From NCBI RefSeq assembly GCF_011634775.1, contig NZ_JAALXT010000001.1, positions 1,197,125 through 1,261,124 on the forward strand: DNA of 64,000 nucleotides, given 5' to 3'. Below, one piece after another: positions 25,479 to 35,640 of the stretch (position 1 is its first letter; each line of letters starts with the position of its first letter). The notes beneath the pieces were generated by a model. It had not been told where the DNA came from. It made no database searches and was given only the letters and a program-made list of their open reading frames with translations. The stretch comes from Thalassoroseus pseudoceratinae. GTDB taxonomy: Bacteria; Planctomycetota; Planctomycetia; Planctomycetales; Planctomycetaceae. The position numbers and the translations under genes are program-made.

Positions 25479-26851
25479 CGGCTGAGGACATCTGGTTGGG
25501 GCTGGTGCTGGTTTGGCTGTTTATTCTTGGTAGCGTGATCGGGAGTTTCTTGAATGTTTGCGTGCATCGGTTTCCCCGGCACGAACGTCTGAAAGACCAA
25601 CTCCGCAGCATTTGGTGGCCACCGTCGCATTGTCCGCGTTGCAAATCCACAATCGCCAAACGGGACAACGTTCCGATTCTCGGATGGATATTGCTGAAAG
25701 GCCGTTGCCGAACGTGTCAGCTACCGATTTCCGCGCGTTACCCGATCATCGAGTTTCTCAACGGCTGCCTGTTCGTCGTGGTCTACTTATTCGAAGTTCC
25801 ACACGAATTCCGGACCCAGATCTTCGAAAGCTGTGGCTTCTGCCCGATCGGTCCACAGATTCTCCCCGCGTCTGTGACATTCAGCGATGCCGTATTGCTC
25901 CACTGGCGGTACGCCTATCACATGGTGCTGTTCGAAGCGTTGTTTGTCGCGAGCCTGATCGATATCGACACCACCACCATCCCCGACGGCTCCACGGTCC
26001 CCGCGATGATCGTGGGAGTCCTTGCCGCTGGAATTCTCGGCCAAGTCTGGATGATTCCCGTATGGTTCGAAGATCCGTTGTTCGCGGGACTAGCTCCCGA
26101 ATGGAGTCAGGGATGGTTCGGATCACTTGTGCGTCCGCCGTTGTCGATCGTTCCGTCTTCTGAGGCGATGCATCCCGGCCAACGATTACTGATCCCGGAA
26201 TGGGTCCTCACGCAACCGCACCTTCACGCGTTGGCCGTGAGCGTGGTTGGCCTGATTGTCGGTGGCGGTGTGGTGTGGCTGATTCGCATTGTCGGGCAAC
26301 TCGCATTGCGACGCGAAGCCCTCGGTTTCGGCGACGTCATCCTGATGGGTCTTGTCGGCAGTTTTCTGGGTTGGCAAGCGACACTCGTGGCGTTTCTGAT
26401 CGCACCATTTTGTGCGATGTTCATGCTGCTTGTTCGCGTGATCTCCCGTAACGACGGCTTTATCCCCTACGGTCCATTCCTGAGTCTCGGCACATTGATT
26501 GTCGTTCTGTTTTGGAATCGACTTTGGCCGATGGTTGGCCATTGGTTTTCGACCGGCCCTTGGGTCATCCTTGTGGGTGTGATGTTCCTCGTTCTGATGT
26601 TCCCCGCTTTGTTGGTCACTCAGGCGATCAAGCGAGCACTCGGAATTCCCGACCCACCGCCATTTGGTTGGTTCGAAGAATCATGGACGGCCGCTGACCA
26701 AACACATTATCAAGCCGGTGAGTTCGTCGACCGCGATCGGCAGTCGTGGTCGGTCGCCGATCAATGGCCGGGCGGAACGGCCGCGAACGGCACAATTCAC
26801 GAAGAACGCTGGCGGAATTCCGGCGGACCAACCGGATGGCCCGAACCTTAA
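25475..26851 (+). CDS. Prepilin peptidase (A24 family, PilD-like)
   Basis: The 458-residue inner-membrane protein has the PilD layout: a first helix (LVLVWLFILGSVIGSFLNVCVHRFP), a cytoplasmic zinc-binding loop with CPRCKS and CRTCQ, and the two catalytic aspartates in LIDIDTTTIPD and GFGDVILMG. About eight hydrophobic helices are visible, and a polar tail of some 70 residues is additional to the family. It removes the leader of type IV prepilins and pseudopilins, so the DUF1559 protein in this window is a likely substrate. The GTG at 25475 has a near-perfect ribosome site (AGGGAGAAGG) and overlaps the aroK stop as GTGA, so the genes are translationally coupled. Confidence 0.92.
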   Translation: MTAEDIWLGLVLVWLFILGSVIGSFLNVCVHRFPRHERLKDQLRSIWWPPSHCPRCKSTIAKRDNVPILGWILLKGRCRTCQLPISARYPIIEFLNGCLFVVVYLFEVPHEFRTQIFESCGFCPIGPQILPASVTFSDAVLLHWRYAYHMVLFEALFVASLIDIDTTTIPDGSTVPAMIVGVLAAGILGQVWMIPVWFEDPLFAGLAPEWSQGWFGSLVRPPLSIVPSSEAMHPGQRLLIPEWVLTQPHLHALAVSVVGLIVGGGVVWLIRIVGQLALRREALGFGDVILMGLVGSFLGWQATLVAFLIAPFCAMFMLLVRVISRNDGFIPYGPFLSLGTLIVVLFWNRLWPMVGHWFSTGPWVILVGVMFLVLMFPALLVTQAIKRALGIPDPPPFGWFEESWTAADQTHYQAGEFVDRDRQSWSVADQWPGGTAANGTIHEERWRNSGGPTGWPEP

Positions 26852-26964
26852 CAACTCAATCATTGTCCTCCGGATAAATCTCTTGAATCGGCTGCATTCT
26901 GGATCGACGGGACAAAACCTCGCAAAGATCGACCGTCAACTGCTTTAGTGACAGACCTCAAACA

Positions 26965-27573
26965 ATGATCAAAATTATCGACTACGGTATGGGCAACTTG
27001 CGAAGTGTGCAAAAAGCCCTGGAAAAACTCGGGTTCGAAGCCAGTCTTTGCGGCACGGCTGACGAATTGCATGGGGCAGAAAAACTGATTCTTCCCGGTG
27101 TAGGTGCGTTTCGAGACGCGATCGCGGCGTTGAAAGACCATGGGTTAGTCGATCCAATTCGTGAGCACATCGCCGCCGATCGCCCCTTCCTCGGCATCTG
27201 CTTGGGGCTGCAACTACTGTTCGATGTGAGCTACGAAGACGGAGAGTATGCGGGGCTGGGAATTGTGCCCGGCGAAGTCGTGCGGTTCGAGGATCAACCG
27301 GGGTTGAAGATTCCGCACATGGGTTGGAATCAGCTGCAACCATCCGGTTCACCGCGATTGCTCGAAGGCATCCCAGCCGAATCCCACTTCTATTTTGTAC
27401 ACAGTTTTCACGTGGTTCCACGGGATGAAAGTGTCATTGCCGCCCGTTGTGAACACGGCACGACATTCACGGCCGCCATCGAACGGGGCAACTTGTTCGC
27501 CACGCAGTTCCACCCCGAGAAAAGCCAGAACGTCGGTCTCAAACTCCTACAGAACTTCGCAGAGTTATCGTGA
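26965..27573 (+). CDS. hisH: Imidazole glycerol phosphate synthase, glutaminase subunit
   Basis: HisH supplies ammonia from glutamine to HisF in histidine biosynthesis. The 202-residue class I amidotransferase has the nucleophile in [12 protein letters not shown], the oxyanion region in ILPGVGAF, and the catalytic His-Glu pair in [26 protein letters not shown] is the normal N terminus. It lies 113 bases after the prepilin peptidase gene. hisF is not in the window. Confidence 0.96.
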   Translation: MIKIIDYGMGNLRSVQKALEKLGFEASLCGTADELHGAEKLILPGVGAFRDAIAALKDHGLVDPIREHIAADRPFLGICLGLQLLFDVSYEDGEYAGLGIVPGEVVRFEDQPGLKIPHMGWNQLQPSGSPRLLEGIPAESHFYFVHSFHVVPRDESVIAARCEHGTTFTAAIERGNLFATQFHPEKSQNVGLKLLQNFAELS

Positions 27574-27589
27574 CCAAAATTGGTCTCGA

Positions 27590-27820
27590 TCACACCTCAA
27601 CTTCATCGTCGTCATCACTGACGACATGAAACTCCTCGCCATCGAATTCCATGATGTCGCCGGGGCGGAGCTGTCGTCGGCGTCGCGTTTCGATCTCACC
27701 GTTGACCATCACCTGGCCATCCTGGATCAAGAGTTTCGCTTGCCCGCCAGTGCCGACAATTCCGGCGAGTTTGAGAAACTGATCGAGGCGGATGGTTTCC
27801 GCTGGGGTTTCTTCAGACAT
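27590..27820 (-). CDS. S4-domain RNA-binding protein (YbcJ-like)
   Basis: The 76-residue protein is a single S4 domain: IRLDQFLKLAGIVGTGGQAKLLI, then GQVMVNGEIETRRRRQLRPGDIMEF. S4 proteins bind structured RNA, often rRNA or tRNA. The ending is acidic (VSDDDDEVEV). I chose the ATG at 27820, which overlaps the end of the dihydroorotase-like gene by eight bases; the frame continues upstream into that gene without S4 similarity. It is the last gene of the pyrB transcript. Confidence 0.85.
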   Translation of the reverse strand: MSEETPAETIRLDQFLKLAGIVGTGGQAKLLIQDGQVMVNGEIETRRRRQLRPGDIMEFDGEEFHVVSDDDDEVEV

Positions 27821-29117
27821 GTGTGGTCTCTTGCTGAGTCGGATCAAGTTGGAATCGGACTTCACCGCCGACCAACACATGCTTCACTCGCCCTCGCACC
27901 TCCCAACCGCCAAACGGTGTGTTGCGGCTATGGGAATGGAACGCCTGTGGATCAATCGTCCATTGTTCGTTGGGGTCAAACACGGTGACATCGGCCGCAG
28001 CACCGACCGCGAGTGTGCCATGATCGATCTGCAAAATCTTCGCGGGGCCAACGGTCAACTTGGCGATCAGCTCCATCCAAGTAAGGTGATTCGGTTCAAT
28101 CAACGTCCGAATACAAATCGGTAGCACAGTCTCCAAGCCCACGATCCCCGCCGGTGCTAAATCAACTTCGCCGGTTTTCGACTCCTCGGTGTAAGGTTGA
28201 TGGTCGGATGAAATTGCATCCACCGTGCCATCTTTCAAACCCACGATCAGTTCCGCAATATGTTCCCGTGATCGCAACGGCGGATCGACTTTGTAATTTG
28301 CATCAAATTCAGTGAGCGACACATCGGTCAACGCCAAGTGGTGAGGCGTGACATCACAAGTCACTTGGATTTGGTTTTCTTTCGCATCGCGGATTTGTTG
28401 AATGCTTCTCCGCACGGAAACACTCATTAAATGCAATCGTCCACGCGTTAGAGCAGCGAGGGACAGATCCCGACTGACCATGATGTGTTCCGCGGCTGCC
28501 GGTATTCCACGAAGTCCGAGCAAAGTCGAAACATAGCCTTCGTGCATGACACCATCGGCGGCCATTTCCGGCACTTGAGGATGTTCAAAGATACTGCGAT
28601 CGAACATCGCCGTGTATTCCAACGCCCGTCGCATGATTTCCGCATTTGCGATGGGTCGTTTCGCATCGGTGAACGCGACGGCTCCGCCTTCGAGCAACTG
28701 TCCGATCTCGGCGAGTTCCTGACCTTCGTGATTTTTCGTCACGGCTCCCAACGGAAACACGCGGCAGTTGTTGGCACGGCCGGCTTGTAGCAACAGAAAC
28801 TCCGCACTGGCCCGGTTGTCGACGACGGGAGAGGTATCCGGTAGACACGCCACACTGGTGAAGCCGCCCGCAAGTGCCGCTGCGGTACCGCTGGCCACAC
28901 TTTCATCGTCTTCCGTGCCGGGTTCGCGAAACGCCACATGGGTATCGATAAACCCAGGACACACGATACAGCCGGAAGCGTCGATTTCTCGGTCGCCCGG
29001 ACCGATGTTGTCGCCGATTTCGGTGATCACCCCGTTCTCGATCAGCACGTTTGCCGGCTGGTCGAAACCCCGCGCGGGATCGATCACCCGGCCGCTGTGA
29101 ATCAGTAAACGTGTCAT
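27813..29117 (-). CDS. Dihydroorotase homologue lacking two metal-binding histidines (probable non-catalytic PyrC/PyrX)
   Basis: The 434-residue protein aligns with class I dihydroorotases over its whole length, with PGFIDTHVAFREPG, AVAFTDAK, VTPHHLALT, SSDHQP and NTPFGGWEVRG. Of the usual metal ligands, His60, Asp151, His179 and Asp305 are present. The second His of the HxH motif is Ala62, and the His of the CHVST region is Ser232; the substrate Asn in the PNT motif is Asp. A non-catalytic dihydroorotase next to pyrB is known in Pseudomonas (PyrC'), where it is needed to assemble aspartate transcarbamoylase. The same role is likely here, with an active dihydroorotase encoded elsewhere. The ATG at 29117 lies 13 bases after pyrB. 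Confidence 0.88.
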   Translation of the reverse strand: MTRLLIHSGRVIDPARGFDQPANVLIENGVITEIGDNIGPGDREIDASGCIVCPGFIDTHVAFREPGTEDDESVASGTAAALAGGFTSVACLPDTSPVVDNRASAEFLLLQAGRANNCRVFPLGAVTKNHEGQELAEIGQLLEGGAVAFTDAKRPIANAEIMRRALEYTAMFDRSIFEHPQVPEMAADGVMHEGYVSTLLGLRGIPAAAEHIMVSRDLSLAALTRGRLHLMSVSVRRSIQQIRDAKENQIQVTCDVTPHHLALTDVSLTEFDANYKVDPPLRSREHIAELIVGLKDGTVDAISSDHQPYTEESKTGEVDLAPAGIVGLETVLPICIRTLIEPNHLTWMELIAKLTVGPAKILQIDHGTLAVGAAADVTVFDPNEQWTIDPQAFHSHSRNTPFGGWEVRGRVKHVLVGGEVRFQLDPTQQETTHV

Positions 29118-29130
29118 ATTTCGGTGCGAT

Positions 29131-30096
29131 TCAGTTTGAATTCCAACCACTGAGCAGGTACAAGCACGCCATTCGAATCAGCAGGCCGTTGGTCACTTGA
29201 TCGAGAATGGCCGAGTGCGGTCCGTCGGCGACTTCCGGGGTAATTTCCACACCCCGATTGATCGGTCCCGGTGCGAGGATGAGCACATCTTGCTTGGCTC
29301 GTCGCAGCCGATCACCATTCATCCCGAACAGATGAGCGTATTCACGGATTGACGGGAAAAACGCCCCGCGTTGCCGCTCAAACTGGACCCGCAACAGATT
29401 GATACAATCGCATTCCGGGACGATCGAATCGAAATCTGTCGCCACTTCAACACCGAGTTCCTCGATTTGCGAGGGAATCAATGTGGCAGGTCCACAGACA
29501 ATCACACGGGCGCCGAGTTTCTTCAATCCCCAGATATTCGAACGTGCCACGCGACTATGCCGGATGTCACCGACCAGCGTGACCGTTTTGCCTTCCAAGC
29601 TGCCGAGCTTCTCACGGATCGTGAAAATATCGAGCAATCCCTGGGTCGGGTGTTCGTGAGTTCCATCTCCGGCGTTGAGCACCCCGGCGTCGAGCTCCTT
29701 CGCCAATATGTGCGGAGCGCCGGGAGTTTGATGCCGCACCACCACCTGCGAAACGCCCATCGCCTCAATTGTGCGAGCCGTATCAATGAACGTCTCACCT
29801 TTGGAAAGGCTACTTCCAGCGGCGGAAAAATCGACCGTATCCGCACTGAGCCGTTTCGCCGCCAGGCTGAAACTTGTCCGCGTCCGAGTCGATGGCTCGA
29901 AGAACAAATTGGCAACGACGGTGCCCATTAACCATTTGGTTTTGGTCACACCCTCGGCTGCCATCGCTTTGAAAGCGGCTGCCTGATCGAGAATCAGGTT
30001 GATTTCTTCCGCCGTGAGGTCTTGCAGCCCCAACAAATGTTTCCGATGCCACTGCCTGCGGAAGTGTGGATCGGGTTCCGAGTAGGGAGCCGTCAT
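29131..30096 (-). CDS. pyrB: Aspartate carbamoyltransferase catalytic subunit
   Basis: The 321-residue enzyme condenses carbamoyl phosphate with aspartate in pyrimidine synthesis. Motifs are [13 protein letters not shown] (carbamoyl phosphate site), [46 protein letters not shown], and the aspartate-binding [14 protein letters not shown] region. The length suits the catalytic chain. The ATG at 30096 is preferred to a GTG seven codons earlier. The dihydroorotase-like gene follows directly, and an S4-domain gene overlaps that, so the three form one leftward operon. Confidence 0.96.
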   Translation of the reverse strand: MTAPYSEPDPHFRRQWHRKHLLGLQDLTAEEINLILDQAAAFKAMAAEGVTKTKWLMGTVVANLFFEPSTRTRTSFSLAAKRLSADTVDFSAAGSSLSKGETFIDTARTIEAMGVSQVVVRHQTPGAPHILAKELDAGVLNAGDGTHEHPTQGLLDIFTIREKLGSLEGKTVTLVGDIRHSRVARSNIWGLKKLGARVIVCGPATLIPSQIEELGVEVATDFDSIVPECDCINLLRVQFERQRGAFFPSIREYAHLFGMNGDRLRRAKQDVLILAPGPINRGVEITPEVADGPHSAILDQVTNGLLIRMACLYLLSGWNSN

Positions 30097-30311
30097 GGGG
30101 AAGGACTTAGAATGCACGAAGATTCGGTTGGGTTTGCGTGATCGTAACAGTGTTGGAAGTCGACTTCAATTGATCCGAAAGTCTCCTCCCACGGAATCTG
30201 TTTGAATGGACCGGGCGTTTCCCCTGACCGGCAAATTTCAGTACGATAGACGAAATCGGCGATCATTCGCTTCGCGTTTATATCTCCCAATTGAAACGAT
30301 CAATCGAAATC

Positions 30312-32483
30312 ATGGATGCTGCCGCTCCCGTCGACTTTTCTCAAATTGCCACCGAACTCAACATTCGTGAACCGCAGGTTCGGCAGGTTGTCGCTTTGCT
30401 GGATGATGGCAATACCGTGCCGTTCATCACGCGGTATCGGAAGGAGCAAACCGGGAATCTCGACGAAGAAGCGATTCGCCAAATCCAAGAGCAAGTGGAT
30501 ACGCTGCGACAGATCGCCGAACGTCGCCAAGCGATCCTGCGGTTGATCGAATCCCAAGGGAAACTAACGCCCGAATTACGGACCGACATTGAATCCGCCG
30601 ATTCCCTCAAACGCTTGGAAGACTTGTATCTTCCCTACCGTCCGAAACGACAATCCCGAGCCACCAAGGCTAAGGAACGGGGACTGGAACCGCTCGCCGA
30701 CGCGATTTGGAATCAGACCATCACCGACCTCAGCCAAGCGGCAGCGGAATATGTTGATTCCGAGAAGGAAGTCGGTTCGGCCGAAGATGCGTTGAACGGT
30801 GCATCGGACATTTTAGCCGAACGCATCAGCGAAACGGCGGCCATTCGCGATGCCTGCCGAAAGCTAGCTAATGACACTGGCAAATTGGAAATTCAAGCCA
30901 CGAAAGCAGGCAAAGAAAACGGCAGCGATTTCCGCGACTACTTCGACTACAGCGAACAAGTTTCCAAGATTCCTCCGCACCGTGTGTTGGCGATTAATCG
31001 CGGCGAAAACACCGGCATGCTGCGGGTTCGCTTCACCTGGAACGATGCCCGTGCCGAAGTCACCGTTTCCTTCCACTATCGATTCCCGGATCATCGGTTT
31101 TCGCAGTTTCTGACCAACTGCGCATCGGACGCATTATCACGGCTGATCAAACCGAGCTTGGACCGCGAGATTCGTCGGGAATTGACCGAAGCCGCCGAAC
31201 GTCATGCCGTCGAAGTCTTCGCTCAAAACCTACGGAGTCTTCTTCTCGGTGCACCGTTGCCGAACACACGTGTGGTCGCCATCGATCCGGGTTTTCGGAC
31301 GGGCTGCAAAATTGCGGCACTCGACGAATCTGGCAACCTCATCGCTCACGATGTGATTTCCATCCTTGGCAAAGACGAGCAGAAAGCAGAAGCCCGTCAG
31401 AAACTCCACGACTTCCTCGCAGAGCACAACGCCAAACTCATCGCCATTGGCAACGGAACCGCGTGCCGTGAGACGGAGGAACTTGTCTCCGAATTGATTG
31501 AACAGTCGATGCCCGACGTGCGATATGTCGTAGTCAACGAAGCAGGGGCCAGTGTGTACTCCGCAAGTTCCGTCGCCCGTGATGAGTTTCCCAATCTCGA
31601 CGCCACCGTTCGCGGCACGGTTTCGATTGGTCGCCGCTTGCAAGACCCGCTCAGTGAACTCGTCAAAATCGAGCCGCAGCATATCGGTGTCGGGATGTAT
31701 CAGCACGACGTTAGTGAGAAACGACTGCAGGAATCGTTGAGTCATGTCGTCGAATCGTGCGTCAACTTTGTTGGCGTCGACTTAAATACCGCGAGTGCGT
31801 CTCTCTTGAAACACGTCTCCGGTTTCAATCAGCTGGTGGCTCGACGGGTGGTGGAATGGCGGGAAAAGAACGGACGCTTCGAAAACCGTCGGCAACTGCT
31901 GGACGTCTCGGGAATTGGAGAAGCCACATTCACGCAAGCGGCTGGTTTCCTCAAAGTCCCTGGTGGTCCCGAACCACTCGATGCCACCTGGATTCACCCC
32001 GAAAGCTATGGTGCATCGCGAAAAATCTTGGAGCGTCTCGAACTCTCGCCTCAAGAGATTTTGAAAGGCGACGAAACCATTCGCAGCCGTTTTCGAGAAC
32101 TCGATGCCAAGTCGTTATCAAGTGATATCAACATCGGGCTGCCAACCTGTCGGGACATTCTTGAAGCACTCGCCCGTCCCGGTCGCGACCCACGAGCGGA
32201 GCTTCCCGGTGTGCTATTCAAAAAGGGAGTGCTCAAGCTCGAAGACCTGGCCAACGGAATGAAATTGCAGGGCACGGTTTTGAATGTGGTGGACTTTGGA
32301 GCGTTCGTAGACATCGGACTCAAAGACAGCGGTCTGGTACACATCAGCAAAATGGCGAACCGATTCGTCAGCAATCCTCATGAAATCGTGGCAGTCGGAG
32401 ATGTGGTGACGGTCTGGGTGTTGAATGTCGATCTTGAACGTCGCCGAGTTTCGTTGACGATGTTGCCGCCGGAGTCGACTTAA
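30312..32483 (+). CDS. tex: Tex family RNA-binding transcription accessory protein
   Basis: The 723-residue protein has the full Tex layout: an N-terminal helical region (VPFITRYRKEQTGNLDEEAIRQI), a YqgF-like RNase H fold (VVAIDPGFRTGCKIAALD and AIGNGTACRETEELV), helix-hairpin-helix segments (VGVDLNTAS, LLDVSGIGEATFTQAAGFL), and a C-terminal S1 domain (GTVLNVVDFGAFVDIGLKDSGLVHIS). Tex binds nucleic acid and affects transcription; its precise function is still debated. The ATG at 30312 is used because the upstream TTG lacks a ribosome site. Its stop overlaps the next start as TAATG. Confidence 0.95.
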   Translation: MDAAAPVDFSQIATELNIREPQVRQVVALLDDGNTVPFITRYRKEQTGNLDEEAIRQIQEQVDTLRQIAERRQAILRLIESQGKLTPELRTDIESADSLKRLEDLYLPYRPKRQSRATKAKERGLEPLADAIWNQTITDLSQAAAEYVDSEKEVGSAEDALNGASDILAERISETAAIRDACRKLANDTGKLEIQATKAGKENGSDFRDYFDYSEQVSKIPPHRVLAINRGENTGMLRVRFTWNDARAEVTVSFHYRFPDHRFSQFLTNCASDALSRLIKPSLDREIRRELTEAAERHAVEVFAQNLRSLLLGAPLPNTRVVAIDPGFRTGCKIAALDESGNLIAHDVISILGKDEQKAEARQKLHDFLAEHNAKLIAIGNGTACRETEELVSELIEQSMPDVRYVVVNEAGASVYSASSVARDEFPNLDATVRGTVSIGRRLQDPLSELVKIEPQHIGVGMYQHDVSEKRLQESLSHVVESCVNFVGVDLNTASASLLKHVSGFNQLVARRVVEWREKNGRFENRRQLLDVSGIGEATFTQAAGFLKVPGGPEPLDATWIHPESYGASRKILERLELSPQEILKGDETIRSRFRELDAKSLSSDINIGLPTCRDILEALARPGRDPRAELPGVLFKKGVLKLEDLANGMKLQGTVLNVVDFGAFVDIGLKDSGLVHISKMANRFVSNPHEIVAVGDVVTVWVLNVDLERRRVSLTMLPPEST

Positions 32484-33052
32484 TGTCGGCCGATTTGCGA
32501 TTATTCATCGCGATCCCGATTCCTGTCACTTCAGCCATTGAAGGAGTTCGGCAGGAATTGCGGGGTCATCAATCGGCTTTGCGAGTCGGCCGCGACGATC
32601 CGCTTCACCTCACTTTGAAGTTCATCGGAGCCACGCCACCGCATCAAGTCCCAGTGATCGAAGCCGTCTTGCAGGAAACACTCGCCGGGCAAACTGCATT
32701 TCCACTCGAACTCCAAGGCGTGGGTGCATTCCCGAAACCAACACGACCCTCGGTTGTGTGGATCGGATTGGCGGACAATCCGAACTTGCACTCCATCGCG
32801 AAGGACTTAGAAGCCAACTTGGCAACGATCGGCATTCCCCGTGAGAACCGCGATTATCACCCGCACGTGACCATCGCCCGAGTTCGACGCGGACGGTCGA
32901 TCAACCTCGCCGAATTCTGCCAAGCCCAATCTCAATTGGCGTTCGGCCAAACGCAAATAGACACAGTGGTTCTCTACGAATCCAACTTCCAATCCGGCTC
33001 AAAACGCAACGGGCCGATCTACACACCGTTGGTAACTGTGTCATTGAATTAG
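32483..33052 (+). CDS. thpR: RNA 2',3'-cyclic phosphodiesterase (LigT/ThpR)
   Basis: The 189-residue 2H-phosphoesterase carries both HxT motifs, HLTLKFIG around residue 41 and HPHVTIARV around residue 127. It should open 2',3'-cyclic phosphates on RNA ends. RLFIAIPIP at the N terminus is typical. The ATG overlaps the tex stop by one base, so the two RNA-related genes are probably translated together. Confidence 0.93.
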   Translation: MSADLRLFIAIPIPVTSAIEGVRQELRGHQSALRVGRDDPLHLTLKFIGATPPHQVPVIEAVLQETLAGQTAFPLELQGVGAFPKPTRPSVVWIGLADNPNLHSIAKDLEANLATIGIPRENRDYHPHVTIARVRRGRSINLAEFCQAQSQLAFGQTQIDTVVLYESNFQSGSKRNGPIYTPLVTVSLN

Positions 33053-33436
33053 ACCATGTTCGCCCAGCAACATCTGATTGTGTCCATCCACTCCGTTTCC
33101 TTTCCATTTGAAACAACGGGCCAGTCAGGGCAGAGTGCAACGGCAAGACCCGCTCTAGTTTCTATATAGCGGCATGAGATGCTTTTTCGTTTGGAATTGG
33201 GATGGTCTCTCCATCGAACACAGTCCTTCGAGACTACTGTTTTAGTAAACGACGATCCCACGTTTAAATTCGCAAACCAGTCTGAAGAGGTCTAGTGACT
33301 GAGTTGCTGACTCAAGGCTGAAATCTGACCTGCCAGACCGTACAATCTTGCGGACACACGGAAACTCCCCACAAGGACTTGTACCAGCATCAGCAAGTTC
33401 AAGTTCCATCCGCCGTCAAGATCATTAGGTTCTGCA
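33053..33436 (+). other. Intergenic region (384 bases)
   Basis: I see no gene here. It should hold the end of the tex-thpR transcript and the promoter of the DUF1080-PhoD gene. A weak GGCAT/ATGCT hairpin followed by five T lies near 33172-33189, possibly a poor terminator. Confidence 0.4.
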
Positions 33437-35542
33437 ATGACACGCCTCAACAATTTTCTGCTACCTCAGATTCTATTTTGCCTCGCCGGGTTTGCGTTGG
33501 CGGAGGAGACGCCAGAGGAGTCGACGAAACGCAATTGGTATGACCGGAACTTCTGGCAAACCACAAGTGGGAAACCGGCGACGGAGGGGTGGGAATTCCG
33601 TGACGGGGAAATCGCCTTGGTGGATCCCCGGAAAGCCAGTCACATTCTCACGCCTCCATTGCCGCCAAATTTTGAACTTGAGTGGAAGTGGAAGATCGAA
33701 AAAGGCGTCAACAGTGGTTTGAAATATCGTGTCCGCCGCTTCGGGAAAGCACAGTTCGGCAACACGTATCTTGGTGTCGAGTACCAAATCATCGACAGTT
33801 CGCCGAGCAGCACCAGCAAGAGTTCGACGGCGGCGATTTATGATCTGGTCGAACCCAAAGCGAAGAAGACGCTGCATCCGCCGGGTGAATGGAACCACGG
33901 AAAGGTGATCGCACGCGGAGAAAAAATCGAGCACTACTTAAACGGGACGCTAGTTGCATCAGCGGTGATGGCCGGGCCCGCTTGGGAAACGACGGTGGCT
34001 CTGAGTAAATTTCTCGGTTGCGACGGCTTTGGACAGCCTCGGGAAGGCGACCGAATCATGCTGACTGACCACGGTGGCAAAGTCACTTACAAGGATTTCC
34101 AATTCACCGCCTACGATGACGAAGTTGTCGAACCGCCTCGAACGGGTCCATTTCTTGCGAACGCGACCCGCAATAGCTGGGCTGATCAGAATAGCATTGT
34201 GATCTGGACACGCACGACCCGGAATCCCGAGATGCTGGTTGACGGGAAGAAATTCGTCAGCCTGAGCAACAAGGAGGCGAGTGCGTTGGCCAAACAATCC
34301 GACCCCAAGAAACTGCTCGACCCCCAACTTCCCGAAGGGGCTCAGCTTGATGAAATGATCGGGGCATGCCCTGGGGCACCGGGCCAAGTGCGTGTGTCGT
34401 ACTATCCGGGAAGCCAACGCAAGGCGACGAAGCACACGAAGTGGATTATCACGAACGCCGATAGCGATTTCACGGCCCAATGGAAACTGGAAGGGCTGAA
34501 GCCAGACACGAAATACACAACCGTCACTCAGGCTCGCACGCTCGACGGCAAACCGTCGGCCGTCATTCATGGGGCATTCCGAACCGCTCCCAAAGCGTCC
34601 GAAGCGAAACCGATCAAATTTTGCATCACCACCTGTCATGACTTCATCCGCCGAGACGACGGCATGCAAGGTCACAAAATCTATCCCGCGATGAACGTCA
34701 TTCGGCCAGACTTCGTCGTGCACGCTGGCGATATCGAATACTACGACAAACCCGATCCGTGGGCACTGACCAAAGAACTCATGCGGTTCAAATGGGGACG
34801 GATTTTCGCGCTGCCCAACAATCGTGACTTTTACAATCGCACATCGAGCTACTTCATCAAAGACGATCACGACACCCTGAAGAACGATTCCTGGCCTGGT
34901 CAGACTTACGGTTCGGTGACATTTGATGAAGGTGTGGCGTTGTTCAACGAAGAGCAGTTTCCCTCACGAAATCCGCGATATGCGAACATTCGCTGGGGGC
35001 GCGACCTCGAAATCTGGATTCTCGAAGGTCGTGACTACCGCAGTCCCAACACAATGCCGGACGGCCCGGAAAAATCGATCCTCGGCAAGAAACAGAAAGA
35101 GTGGCTCTTCAAGACACTGAAAGAATCTGACGCAAAGTTCAAGCTGATTTGCAGCCCCACACCAATTGTTGGTCCCGATCGTGCCAACAAGAAAGATAAT
35201 CACGCCAACGAGATTTTCGCGTACGAGGGCAACCAGATTCGCGAAACAATTTCCAAAATTCCTGGCGTCATCGTGTTCTGCGGAGACCGGCATTGGCAGT
35301 ATGCGTCGGTCGACGATGAAACCAACCTTTGGGAATTCGGTTGTGGTCCCGGCAGCGAGAAACACCAACTCGGCTGGAAACCGGGAGACGAACGCCCCGT
35401 GCACCGCTTCCTGCGTGTCAAAGGCGGTTTCCTCTCCGGCGAAGTGAAATACCGGAAGAACCAAGAACCAACGCTCACCATTCGTCATCATAGTGTCGAA
35501 GGCAAACCAGTCAGTTCTTTCCAATTCCCAACCGCCGAGTAA
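33437..35542 (+). CDS. Secreted DUF1080 - PhoD-type metallophosphoesterase fusion
   Basis: The 701-residue protein has a signal peptide ([14 protein letters not shown]), a DUF1080 / 3-keto-disaccharide hydrolase-like lectin fold in residues 30-230 ([43 protein letters not shown]), an Fn3-like linker ([18 protein letters not shown]) and a PhoD-like calcineurin fold in the C-terminal half ([46 protein letters not shown]). PhoD enzymes hydrolyse phosphate mono- or diesters outside the cytoplasm. The fusion suggests action on phosphorylated or polysaccharide-linked substrates (inference). A second DUF1080 gene follows 98 bases later. Confidence 0.87.
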   Translation: MTRLNNFLLPQILFCLAGFALAEETPEESTKRNWYDRNFWQTTSGKPATEGWEFRDGEIALVDPRKASHILTPPLPPNFELEWKWKIEKGVNSGLKYRVRRFGKAQFGNTYLGVEYQIIDSSPSSTSKSSTAAIYDLVEPKAKKTLHPPGEWNHGKVIARGEKIEHYLNGTLVASAVMAGPAWETTVALSKFLGCDGFGQPREGDRIMLTDHGGKVTYKDFQFTAYDDEVVEPPRTGPFLANATRNSWADQNSIVIWTRTTRNPEMLVDGKKFVSLSNKEASALAKQSDPKKLLDPQLPEGAQLDEMIGACPGAPGQVRVSYYPGSQRKATKHTKWIITNADSDFTAQWKLEGLKPDTKYTTVTQARTLDGKPSAVIHGAFRTAPKASEAKPIKFCITTCHDFIRRDDGMQGHKIYPAMNVIRPDFVVHAGDIEYYDKPDPWALTKELMRFKWGRIFALPNNRDFYNRTSSYFIKDDHDTLKNDSWPGQTYGSVTFDEGVALFNEEQFPSRNPRYANIRWGRDLEIWILEGRDYRSPNTMPDGPEKSILGKKQKEWLFKTLKESDAKFKLICSPTPIVGPDRANKKDNHANEIFAYEGNQIRETISKIPGVIVFCGDRHWQYASVDDETNLWEFGCGPGSEKHQLGWKPGDERPVHRFLRVKGGFLSGEVKYRKNQEPTLTIRHHSVEGKPVSSFQFPTAE

Positions 35543-35640
35543 CTCCCCCGACACGCAACACCATTCTTGAACCGACCACGAAATCCGTCGTGATTCGGGT
35601 TAGTTATCCGTTTCCATCCGAAGACAAAGGGACCCGACCA

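Noticed and set aside
27572-27585. Near-palindrome GACCAAAATTGGTC at the end of hisH
   Set aside because: The loop would be only two bases and there is no T run, so it is neither a convincing terminator nor a clear operator.
30291-30311. TTG start of tex seven codons upstream
   Set aside because: No ribosome site precedes the TTG, and the ATG at 30312 fits the usual N terminus of the family better.
33959-34870. 303-codon open frame opposite the DUF1080-PhoD gene
   Set aside because: It mirrors the codon structure of the real gene on the other strand and shows no protein features.
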